Assembly (NCBI GenBank): GCA_013176395.1
Contig: JABMLP010000002.1
Location: 1,736,001-1,800,000, forward strand
Direction of reading: 5' to 3'
DNA: 64,000 nt
Source: Venturia oleaginea
Lineage: Eukaryota; Ascomycota; Dothideomycetes; Venturiales; Venturiaceae
Notes under the pieces: generated by a model
Seen by the model: only the letters and a program-made list of their open reading frames with translations
The model's database searches: none
Told to the model about the DNA's origin: nothing
Shown: positions 54,393 to 64,000 of the stretch, piece after piece
How the letters are laid out: each line of letters starts with the position of its first letter
How positions within the stretch are numbered: position 1 is the stretch's first letter
Program-made: the position numbers and the translations under genes

Positions 54393-55735
54393 ATGGCCAA
54401 ATCGAAAGTTCTCCTTCTAGGAGCAATCGACCAGTAAGTCAATTCAGATTCATGGTCCGCGATAAACCACGACCGTCAATCTAACATCTTACTAAGCGCA
54501 AAGAAGGCCTGGGACTCACTATCCGAAGTGGGTGAGGTTGTCACACCAGAATCCAGAAGCCGGACCGAATTCGTCGAAGAGTGCAAGAGTGGAAAATTGG
54601 ATGGCGTTGTGGTCATATATAGGACATTCAACAGCGTGGACATCACTGGGAAGTTCGATGAGGAGCTCGTCCCGATACTGCCAAAGAGCTTGAAGTTTAT
54701 TTGTCACAATGGTATGTTGAGCAATCCCTTTATCTGATCATTCAATCGAGCCTCGTATTCAAACTCCCCGACCGAATTCCATTCAGCAATATTTACTTGC
54801 TCGACTCTCTTTCCCTCCATATCCATACAAGAAACGATGTCCCCCTACCAACTAGAACAGCAGCCTAACCCCACCAGGTGCCGGATACGATCAAGTCGAC
54901 ATAGCCGCCTGCACAAAACGTGACATCCGCGTCTCCAATGTCCCCACAGCGGTAGACGACGCAACAGCCGACAGCGGCATCTTCCTAATCCTCGGTGCCC
55001 TCCGCGGCTTCAACACCTCGATGCTCGCCCTTCGAGAGGGTAAATGGCGAGGTCACCCACCACCACCTCTCGGTCATGATCCCGAAGGCAAGACGCTCGG
55101 GATTCTAGGCATGGGCGGTATCGGCAAGAACATGAAAAAGAAGGCCGAGGTCTTTGGTATGAAGACCATTTACTACAATCGTAATAAGCTCAGTGAGGAG
55201 GCGGCGGGCGGGGCTGAGTATGTTAGTTTTGATGAGTTGTTGAGGCGGAGTGATGTTCTGAGTTTGAATTTGCCGCTGAATGTGGGTTGACTGATACACT
55301 CGTGACCCGAGCTGAGGAGAAGATGCTGATCAGAGTCGTAGAACAACACCAAACACACAATCTCAACCAAAGAATTCGAGAAAATGAAGAAAGGCATCGT
55401 TATCGTAAATACGGCCCGAGGAGGAGTCATGGACGAAGCCGCCCTCGTAAAAGCCCTTGATAACGGTCAAGTATGGTCAGCTGGTTTGGATGTGTACGAG
55501 GAGGAACCAAAGATCCATCCTGGCCTCATCGCCAATCCAAATGTCATGCTACTACCGCATATGGGAACATGGACGGTTGAGGTACGTCTAGGTTTTCATA
55601 CCTTCTTGATACTCTAAGGCTAATGATATGCAGACACAAACGGCAATGGAAGAAATGAACATCGGCAACGTTCGTGCCGTGCTAGAGAAGGGAAGATTGA
55701 ACAATATCGTCCCCGAGCAAGCAGATATGCTATGA
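54393..55735 (+). CDS. Glyoxylate reductase-type 2-hydroxyacid dehydrogenase, unit 2
   Basis: Exons 54393-54433, 54497-54711, 54878-55281, 55342-55581 and 55634-55735 give 333 residues identical to the unit 1 enzyme. GMGGIG (163-168), Arg246 in NTARGG and the PHMG histidine are all intact. Expected to reduce glyoxylate or related 2-oxo acids with NAD(P)H. Confidence 0.88.
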
Positions 55736-56378
55736 TGAGATGGTGAGCCAGTAGGGAAGGTACTGTTTTAAAACATGATAAGTTATATAGAATGAAATAG
55801 ACTTCCTCAACCTCGAATCCAGACGGTCGATGATGGTGCGATGCATTGCAGATGGAATGCTTTTTTGGAAAGAAGATCAGCACCACAGCTGGGCCATGGA
55901 TTCTCTTCCCATCAACGACATCCCTCCGGCCTACAGTAACATATTTCTAAACTAAGTTGCCAGAGCTTTCCTGATCTCGGGTTGAAGAATGTGAGAAATA
56001 ACGGTGCTTTTAGTCGGAAGATTGATAACAGGAGTCGACTGCGTCGCTGTGGTACGACTGATAGATATTTTGATTCATGGAATATCAATAAAACCGCAGA
56101 CTGGAGCGATCAAGCAGGAAGAATTCTGAGATTCTTGCGGGATTGATGCGTCTATATACCTTCATCACTTGTATCAGACTATGCTACCGATTGCTGACCC
56201 TACGTGCAAAAGATGCTCGTTCACTGGCTTCTTTCATCCGATTTCAAGGACATGAACTTTCTTGCCTTATTGGGGCGAACCTAGGCAGGCGAATGACCAG
56301 AGCCACGACCTCGTGGGGTATCGTGGAGGCGTGATTGCTTGTAAATTTGGGCATAATTCCAGACACCATCTGTGCTGC

Positions 56379-57587
56379 TCAACCCACATTCGCTGCAGCC
56401 AAATACTTTTGAAAGCTCATATCCGCGTCCTTGTCATCATCATCATGGTCGTTCATCGCTCTGTTATACCGCGCCTTCAATCCATCCTCGTCGTCATCGG
56501 CGTCCTCTCCTTCGTCTTCGTCGTAATCAACCATACCATCGTTGCCATCGTCGTCATCAGACATTTCCTCTGCCTCGCTAACAGTCTCTGGTTCTTCATC
56601 CGGTGTCGGCTTGCTCTTCGCTTTAGGCCTGCTGTCCATGTTCATATCCGCGAGCAACTTGCCGAGCTCTTTATCTCTCCTGCCTTTCTTCTCTGCATCA
56701 CGCTGCTTTCTCCGTCTCTCAAGTTCTGGTTTGTAATCCCGGTTGAACTCCTCTTTCTTCTCCTGGACTGCCACGAAGAATTCGTCCACTCCGTCGCCTG
56801 TCATGGAGCTCACCGGCACGACCTTGAGATGCTTGTAAAACTCTTCCAGAACCAAACTCATGCTGTGTAACAAGCTGCTCATGTATCCGCTACCCTGTCC
56901 GCCAAATCCTGCCTCTTCGCCCTCAGCGCCGCCAAAAGTACCCCCCTCCTCTTCATTTTGCAAGGCTGCCTGAAACTTCTCAAAATCTTCCATCCATTCC
57001 TTTGCAAAAGAAGCATCCTTCACATCTGTTTTGTTGAAGACCAGAATCATGGGCAGCTTCGTCTTGTAAAGAATACTGCATGCGTAGAGCATATTGCTCA
57101 TAAAGGTACTCGTCGACGCCGTCCTCGGCGTATCGATGATATAGGCAATGACGGTCGGGAAGCTGCTCGCCAAACTTCCCAGCAAAATATCTCCACTGGC
57201 ACTCCAAACAAAAACCTCAATCTGTCCCGGCGTGTCAACCAGAATATTCCTTATCGGTTTCAGCCCACTTCCCTCTTTCGGCGGCGCAGTCCGCTTCTCC
57301 AGCAGAGCAAGAACTTGATCAATCTTTGTAGCGAAGAGGTTGAGCGAAGTGAGGATGCCGCCATTGGGGCCCAGGTTGTATTGCTTCATTACTTCTTTGT
57401 AGTTTATGGAGTCGCGGATGTCGATGTTTGAGTCGAAGGGGATATTGTGGACGGCGGGATCGAGGTTTATTACGTAGGGAGGGTCTTTTTTGGAGTGTAG
57501 GTGGGAGTTTATGCGCTGCATGAAGGTTGTTTTGCCTGAGCCGGCCATGCCTACGCAGACAATGGCGACGGGCTCGTTGCCGGCCAT
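56379..57587 (-). CDS. GPN-loop GTPase 1 (Npa3/XAB1 family), unit 2
   Basis: Identical to the 402-residue protein at 42086-43294, with P-loop [11 protein letters not shown] loop, DTPG and NKTD motifs and the acidic tail. A second intact copy of an RNA polymerase II assembly/import GTPase is unusual and comes only from the tandem amplification. Confidence 0.93.
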   Translation of the reverse strand: MAGNEPVAIVCVGMAGSGKTTFMQRINSHLHSKKDPPYVINLDPAVHNIPFDSNIDIRDSINYKEVMKQYNLGPNGGILTSLNLFATKIDQVLALLEKRTAPPKEGSGLKPIRNILVDTPGQIEVFVWSASGDILLGSLASSFPTVIAYIIDTPRTASTSTFMSNMLYACSILYKTKLPMILVFNKTDVKDASFAKEWMEDFEKFQAALQNEEEGGTFGGAEGEEAGFGGQGSGYMSSLLHSMSLVLEEFYKHLKVVPVSSMTGDGVDEFFVAVQEKKEEFNRDYKPELERRRKQRDAEKKGRRDKELGKLLADMNMDSRPKAKSKPTPDEEPETVSEAEEMSDDDDGNDGMVDYDEDEGEDADDDEDGLKARYNRAMNDHDDDDKDADMSFQKYLAAANVG

Positions 57588-57780
57588 GGTGGGAGGATTC
57601 GCTGTTCAATCGAGTACTAGGAGGGTGGGAATGGGTGACAGTATTCTTTGGATGGTGGTATTGTTTGTTGTTCGTTGTTGTGATTCCGAGTTGACAAAAG
57701 TTGAAGATATTCCGAGACCCTTGCACTGCGAAGTTGTGGGGCATTTCACGTGACCTTCACCATCTCTTTCGGCCTGCCAG

Positions 57781-58933
57781 ACCATCGCGCATCCCTCAGC
57801 ATCGAGGAGGTACCTCTAGAGTCGCCATCACGGCCACTGCAGAGCAAGCACACTAATACACGAGCAAGCTACACGAATGATGCGTCCACCAAAGACAACA
57901 GCAACCATCTAGTCACTATCTCCCGGCTAGTCCATCACCCCAAATGGCACTGCAACGCCCCGAGTCGACGAGTCACCGCTAGAACGGCAATACCTTCAAC
58001 ACAACTCAAACACCAGACGCCCGGTGTACAACAATCGGCACCACACACCACTGCAACGACTAGACAACCTCTCCCAACGTCTTGGCAAACCGTCCTGCTA
58101 CAAGCTGTTGCCCAGAGCCTTGAGCCTCTCCCCAAACTGTTGCCTCCCAGTTATGGCATTGGCAAGAGTAGGTGCGCGACACAGTAAGTAGTAAGGACGC
58201 AGAGAAGGAGCCTATTGGCGGCAAATCCCCTCCCTACAAGCCAGCAGACGTAGCCTTGAGCCTCTCCCCAGACTGTTGCGTCCCAGTTATGGCATTGGCA
58301 AGAGTAGGAGCGCGATATAGCAAGTAGGGAGAGCGACTAGCAGCAGGTAGGCTCCGACTATAAGACGGCAGGTCTATAGCAAGATTGGTGCCATACAATA
58401 CGGCAGCCACCAGATAGCCTCGTCTACGGGCATACCCGGAATATCACACCCAAGCAGCGAAATCACGACTACGATAGTTACTATTGTCTCCAGCATCACA
58501 CAACAAAGTACACTGCCGCATAGGAATCTGGTGCAAGGCAACAATCACAAGCGGAAACACATTTCTAGAACAGACAAGCCTTGAGGGATAAGCAAAAACA
58601 GACAGACGAAGCTGAGTACTGGAGGGAGAATGTAGGTAAAAGGTTAGCGAAACACGAGGTATTGCCTCTTGGGATCTATATAGCACGGATATACTAGCAG
58701 AATAACCAGTATCGACAAGAGCCAGTGGGCATTTGGAAATACTGGTTTAGGGAAAAGAGGGAGGACGGATGGGACACCTGGTCTTGTTTTAGTGAACGAG
58801 GCGAAGTGGGGCGTGGTAGATTTTATGATTTATCACGTGTCGGCTGTCTGGTGAAGTCCTCCTGACCGGACACAGCTGCGTGATTTAGCGGCTGCAACCG
58901 AGTAAGAAACAATCAATCAATCAATCAATCAAC
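57781..58933 (+). repeat. Diverged repeat R', unit 2
   Basis: Same 5'-truncated R copy as at 43488-44640, including the internal 136-bp-offset duplication and the AATC tail. Confidence 0.8.
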
Positions 58934-59583
58934 TTTCCTTCTACTCCTCTATGTCATGCGAACTTGACCGCCACAGGCAGAACAATCCTTTCTATCATCA
59001 CCATGGTCAAAGATACTCCTGGCTTGACGTTGCCGCATTCGACAGCCATACCGGATGCCTATCCTGATCAAGACTCAAGCTATGCTGATTCGGGTTTACA
59101 TGGCTTTCATTATGCAACACAGCATCGAGCTCTCCCATCTTGTCCATTCGAAATTCTGGGTTATGTGAGAGTACTCAGTTTTGTCTGTCTACAGCGAGCG
59201 AACTTTGAGTATACTCAAAGATCCCCAATACCAGCCACTTTTTACTCATACTGATAGATGGAGTTCCAGTTAATGAGTATTTGGTTGTTGAGTATCAAAG
59301 ACATTTAGTCTCTATAACAGCCGCTCTTACACATGTTTATCGCCTTCATAGGCTGGCCAGTCCGTTGCCAATTCTGCACTAACCTCAATTAAGCATGACA
59401 TGGCTTTGCACTGGAACGCAATAGCTCACACACATTTGAGACAATCACTTTGTAGAACCAGGCTTCATAATGGTGGATCTCAGAAAAGCATAAGTTCTGA
59501 TAAATCCTAGGTTTGCCATGGTCGTTCCATTCTCGAAGCATCAAAACCCCATTGGTCAGGCTTCAGACCTCTAACCTTTCACA

Positions 59584-60352
59584 ATGTTTATTGTCTACTT
59601 CTTGCTTCCCCTAATCGCTAGAGCTGCCACATCGAGCACGTGTAGGAGCATACCACAATGTGCTAATATCCCGAACAGTGCCCAGACTGAATGCCTGATT
59701 GGCGTAAGCATCTACATCCCGCAGACACAACTGTACTGACAATATGAAGTTCGACCAGCAACCCGCGTCAGTCATCATTGCTCCTTTCGGCACCGTACCT
59801 GGTTACGTTTTCGAGGCTTTTGTCATCGTCAACTACTTCAACGTCACTGTGCCAATCACTCAATTTCTCCCCATCCTTAAAACTCAAACCTTCAGGCTTC
59901 CAAAGCTCGGAGCTCCACCTCACTCGAACCCTGTCTTCATTGGATATGGAAGTGTCAACGCAATTCAAGCTCTCCCTCCAGTTCTTCCTTTGATTGAAGG
60001 CCACGCGATCATAATATCAGATTCTGCCGTCTTCAAATGTTTCGACCTGCAAAGTTTCTATTGGGCCTGTATTCTGCCAATCCCAGTGTCTATTGGATTT
60101 CTGCCACCAACCTCCTGCGACATCTTTCTCACACCATACAGCATGGAAGACGGCAAGCGGGATTCTGTAAAAATCACTTTTACAGCTACAAACCTAGTAG
60201 GCCAAGATTTGAGCTTCCTGGATCTGAGCGAGCGCTCGGAATTTAAGTGCTTGACGAAAATCGAGTTCAGCAACCCTGTGCCGCAACCTGTTCCTGGACT
60301 CGTGCAGGTTCCAGTATTCGACGACTTCGACGTGATCGAACATCCAAAATAG
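59584..60352 (+). CDS. Predicted secreted protein of unknown function, 240 aa, unit 2
   Basis: Exons 59584-59703 and 59750-60352. The product is identical to that of 45291-46059: a probable signal peptide (MFIVYFLLPLIARA), seven further cysteines and no recognised domain. The identical intron includes the uncommon AAG acceptor. Confidence 0.6.
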
Positions 60353-61215
60353 GCCTGGAGAGGATTGCGACACATGAAACAAAGCGCATTTCGTAAGTGG
60401 TTGAATTTCTGTCGACAGCGCCGCCTATGCTAATTCATGTAGCTGGCGGATGGACTGCAATTTCTGGTAGTGCTGCTTCCAAAGGCTGCGGGTACATATA
60501 TATGTGCCTTCTCCCTTTTCTTCCTCCGTTCTTTTTTCCTATCCTCCTGTACTACGGTTACCGGCCTATTAGTCGTTAGCGCTGGCGGTGAAAAGCCCTA
60601 TGTAGATCGGAGTTCTGGTAAGTGCGCGTGCTGGAACAAGCATTGCACGAAAACAGCGGCGAGTAGACTCGAGTACGGATATATCGAGGATGGAAGCATT
60701 GGCCAGAGACTAACAACTAATAGCCATGTAACCCTAGTAATTTCAATTAGGACGTGTGATTGTTTAAAAGCATGTATAAATATCTCACAAACACATGACA
60801 TCGTTGCTGGTCTATGGCATCTACAAACAAATCTAAGTCCAGTTAATTGCCGAATACGTACATGTATTGAAATTCCTTGCAGCTATATATACGAAATTGC
60901 TAGGATATACATGTCACGGGCTAGACCCTTGAGCCTTTATCTAGGCTTTGCCTATCTCTCTAGGGCAAGATTGTGAATGGCTTGGCATCTCCTTCAAGAG
61001 GAGTTTGCAATCGTGTATCTATCTTTTTCTCTTTAGCTAGATTGTATTGCACATTTGGGTGGTGTTACCTGGTATCCAGGCATGATCTTAACCCGTCACA
61101 ACAGATCACCTCAAGGCTGAAGTGTGATAGGCGTGGTCGATATGTTTTCAATTGACTATCCTGATTGACGAGTATTACAAACTTGAGGAAAAGAGAGAAA
61201 GACTAGAATACATGC

Positions 61216-61372
61216 TTTTATAATCAGTGGTGGTGAAGTTGTGGAATCTTCCAGAAGTTTCCAAAGGTTGAGAGCATAGCCAAGAACCTTTCATATGATT
61301 TTATAATCAGTGGTGGTAGGGCTGTGGAATCTTCCAGAAGTTTCCAAAGGTTGAGGGCATAGCCGAGAACCT
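61216..61372. repeat. 83-bp tandem direct repeat, unit 2
   Basis: Copy of 46923-47079; the repeat starts are at 61216 and 61299. Confidence 0.85.
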
Positions 61373-61551
61373 CAATCTAGGCCATAGCCTGTGACATGAA
61401 GAGCAGGAAGGCAGGAATCGCAAAGAATATTTGGATAACAAGAAGTTATTGCTAGGACTGATAATGGAGGGGAATCCTTCGAGCACACAGGATGAGACTG
61501 GTGCGACGGGGTCAGTAATAAGGGAGAATAGTACGTGCAGGAGTCACGTGA

Positions 61552-61639
61552 TATTCCCACAGTTCCCACAGGTCTTGGCAGTTGCCCACAGATCTGACAG
61601 GTGTGGAAGGTGTGGGAAGAGCCAAGAGGTGTGGGAATA
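61552..61639. repeat. Long imperfect dyad, unit 2
   Basis: Copy of 47259-47346 with the same TATTCCCACA / TGTGGGAATA arms. Confidence 0.6.
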
Positions 61640-61786
61640 CACCTTGGCACCCAGAACACAAGTCATATGCACACGAAGCAAGCCCACTCCCAACCTTCAT
61701 ACTAACCGACAAGCGTTCAGGACTGATCTGAGGATCAAATCGGTCAGACGACGATTGAATTGGGAAATACATCGGACGGCTAGGAT

Positions 61787-62314
61787 CTAGTGAGCCTCCA
61801 AAGAACCTGAGCAAGGGAAGGTACTTAAGGTAAGTACTTCCAGACTGATATTGCCCTTACCCCAAAGCCGCGGACCAGAACAAGAGAACACAGATGTCAA
61901 GAAGGTCTTGAAATAATCAACTGTGTTGAGAAATGAGTTCCCCGTAATAATAAGCGTACGCTTTACCAAGTTGTTAACCCAGTTCTTGCCAACAGACTTC
62001 CCACCCCGCTCTCTTAGTAGTTTATTAGCCATATCTTGTACGTAGGCCTTCGACGGCGGTAGGCCGCGTAAGCTTTCGTTAAGAATACGCTTTATAACCA
62101 CTTCCTCTTCTAGCTTTGTCAATCGCTTCGAGTTCGGCTCGCATTCGCGTCGAGGGCGCTGTCCGGCGCGTCGGCGTTGTACTGTTGTTCGAGGTACGCT
62201 GTATATTACTGCAGCGCGTCTTTCGCTTTGGATTTGCTTTGAATTGCTATCTGAAATAGCAAGGAATATATCTCCTTCTTTATAGATCTTCTGCTTTTCG
62301 TGTTGTTGAAGCAT
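61787..62314 (-). pseudogene. Truncated pogo transposase, unit 2
   Basis: Identical to 47494-48021: helix-turn-helix and CENP-B-type domain only, no DDE catalytic domain. Confidence 0.8.
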
Positions 62315-62395
62315 TACGCGACGTTGTTACGAAGGGGGTTTACGTTTGTGAGGTGGCCCACTCGCGTGGGTGGCCCACTCGCTTGTGAAGTACGT
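61787..62395 (-). mobile_element. pogo-type element E3, truncated, unit 2
   Basis: Copy of 47494-48102, ending before TA at 62396-62397, with two tandem subterminal motifs at its right end. Confidence 0.75.
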
Positions 62396-62793
62396 TACCT
62401 GGTATTTATAATACATTATATGAATTAAATTAAAGAGTTACCACTCCGTAACTATCTGATTCCAAGCCTCCTTAACTAATTGTTACGGATACTGTCACGT
62501 GGACATGTATTCGTGTAAGAGTTCAACCCTCAAAGGTGTTTCGCAAGTGAGAGAAGACTGCTTGTATTTCGAAGTATCTAAGATCAAAGAAGGAAGCGTA
62601 GGTACAGGAAGAACAACTTGTATATATAATCTTCCAAGTAGGAAAAGGACATGCTGTCCTGAGAAGAGAATAGAAAGGAGTAGAAGCGCATGTGAAACGG
62701 TCCCTGAATAATCCCTGCTAGGCGCACGTGAGAACTATCAGGAACCTACCAGGAATTGCTAAGAATCCACCTAGGATAAAATGAAAAAACAGC

Positions 62794-64000
62794 ACACACA
62801 GCGAGAACTCAATTTTTGGAATTTACAGAAGTATCATCTAAAGATCATCAAAACACACCTGCCAGTGGCCGCTCCGGCCTCTAGACGCCATCGCGCGTCC
62901 CTCAGCGTCGATGAGGTGTCTCTAGAGTCGCCGTCGCGGCCACGGCAGAGCAAGCACACGAATACCACGAGCAAGCTACACGAACGATGAGTCCACCAAA
63001 GATAACAGCAACCATCTAGTCACCATCTAGCGACACGGGGTACGACGACGGAGCTCAAATACCCCACAGCATCACAGTTACTTTTCAAACCCATAGTCGC
63101 CGATGCGCTTCCCGACCAGTCCATCACCCCAGATAACACTGCGACGTCCCGAATCGACGAGCCACCGATAGAAAGGCATCACCTTCTACGCAACTCGAAC
63201 ACCAGACGCCCGGCATACAACGATCGACACCACACAATACTGCAATATTAGCGGCAAATCCCCTCCTTGTAAGCTGGCAGACGTAGCCTTGAGCCTCTCC
63301 CCAGACTGTTACGTCCCAGTTATGGCATTGGCAAGAGTAGGCGCGCGATACAGCAAGTAGGGAGAACGATTAGCAGCAGATAGGCTCCGACTATAAGACG
63401 GCAGGTCTATAGCACGATCGGCGCCATACAATACGGCAGCCACCAGATAGCCTCGTCTACTGGCATACCCGGAGTATCACACCCAAGCAGCGAAATCACG
63501 ACTATGATGGTTACTATTGTCTCCAGCATCGCACAACCAAATACACTGCCGCATAGGAATCTGGTGTAAGGCAACTTTCACAAGCAGAAACATACTTAGG
63601 GAATCCATTAGCCTTGAGGGACAAGGCGAAACAGATAGACAAGCTGAGCATTAGAGGGAGACTGTAGGTAGAAGAAGGACAGCGAAACACGAGGCATTGC
63701 CTCTTGGAATCTACATAGCACAGATATACTAGCAGAATGACCAGTATCTACAAGAGCCAGCGGGCATTTGGAGATACTGGTTAAGGGAAAAGAGGGAGGA
63801 CCGAGGGGCAGCTGGTCTTGTTTCAGTGAACGGGGCGAAGTGGGGCGCGGTGGATTATATAATCTATCACGTGTCGGCTGTCTGATGAAGTCCTCCTAAC
63901 CGGACATAGCTGCGTGATTAAGCGGCTGCAACCGAGTAGGATAAAATCACGGTGCTTTCTTCCATTCTTACAGTCACTGTGGCTGTAAGAAAAAGAAATA
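62794..64000 (+). repeat. Tandem array, start of unit 3 (cut by the window end)
   Basis: Repeat R copy 3 occupies 62794-63949 and is followed by the same spacer as after R1 and R2 (TCACGGTGCTTTCTTCC) to the window end. It shares T at 62815 with unit 2. The array thus continues for an unknown number of units. Confidence 0.93.

Larger units (their letters stand above)
48501..62793 (+). repeat. Tandem array, unit 2 (14,293 bp)
   Basis: This is the second full unit, in the same orientation and joined directly to unit 1. All reading frames of unit 1 recur here with identical translations, always 14,293 bp to the right. Spacers between its genes hold the same noncoding content as described for unit 1 (49657-50145, 50935-51382, 52452-53270, 53629-54392, 55736-56378, 58934-59583, 60353-61786, 62398-62793). 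Confidence 0.95.

Noticed and set aside
1..64000. CRISPR arrays, rRNA genes, tRNA genes, telomere repeats
   Set aside because: No regular spacer arrays, rRNA-like sequence or telomeric TTAGGG runs were seen. tRNA genes were not found by eye, which is weak evidence; a covariance-model scan would be decisive.

Overview
The window is nuclear DNA of a filamentous ascomycete (Pezizomycotina). Genes carry short introns of about 40-75 nt with TACTAAC- or CTAAC-like branch points. The gene set includes an RGS-LOV photoreceptor of the type known from Botrytis, a fungal rhodopsin-domain membrane protein, meiotic MSH5 and eIF3h. The mobile elements are typically fungal: a chromodomain Ty3/Gypsy element, a Tad-like LINE with RNase H, and pogo/Fot-type DNA transposons. 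A leotiomycete is a reasonable guess but is not proven by the sequence.

Left part (1-10.5 kb): a nest of transposons. The 3' end of a chromovirus (pol, chromodomain, polypurine tract, 3' LTR) is split by a Tad-like LINE of about 6 kb inserted in its LTR. The LINE is in turn split by a 204-bp solo LTR flanked by a 5-bp target duplication. A possible small TATA-driven gene and a reverse-strand copy of a 1.16-kb unknown repeat (here called R) follow.

Middle part (10.5-34 kb): a normal gene block. It holds an App1-like phosphatidate phosphatase, a HotDog thioesterase, a decayed pogo transposon, a rhodopsin-domain (PTH11-like) membrane protein, MSH5 (13 exons, one GC-AG intron), a secreted GMC oxidoreductase, an RGS-LOV blue-light receptor carrying an apparent one-base frameshift, eIF3h, and a small ORF overlapping its 3' end.

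Right part (34.2-64 kb): a head-to-tail tandem array of a 14,293-bp unit, with two full copies and the start of a third that runs off the window. Every unit begins with a copy of R. The unit encodes a DUF5519 (luciferase-like domain) membrane protein, a deleted pogo element, a six-cysteine small secreted protein (effector-like), a glyoxylate/2-hydroxyacid reductase, the GPN-loop GTPase Npa3/GPN1, a diverged and 5'-truncated R copy, a second predicted secreted protein, and a truncated pogo transposase. The units are almost identical: I noticed two single-base differences and no indel. The amplification is therefore recent, or is an assembly product, and it shows no repeat-induced point mutation. 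It raises the dosage of two secreted-protein candidates together with housekeeping genes.

Exons below were built by hand from splice signals and reading-frame continuity. Family names come from recognised motifs, not from a database search.
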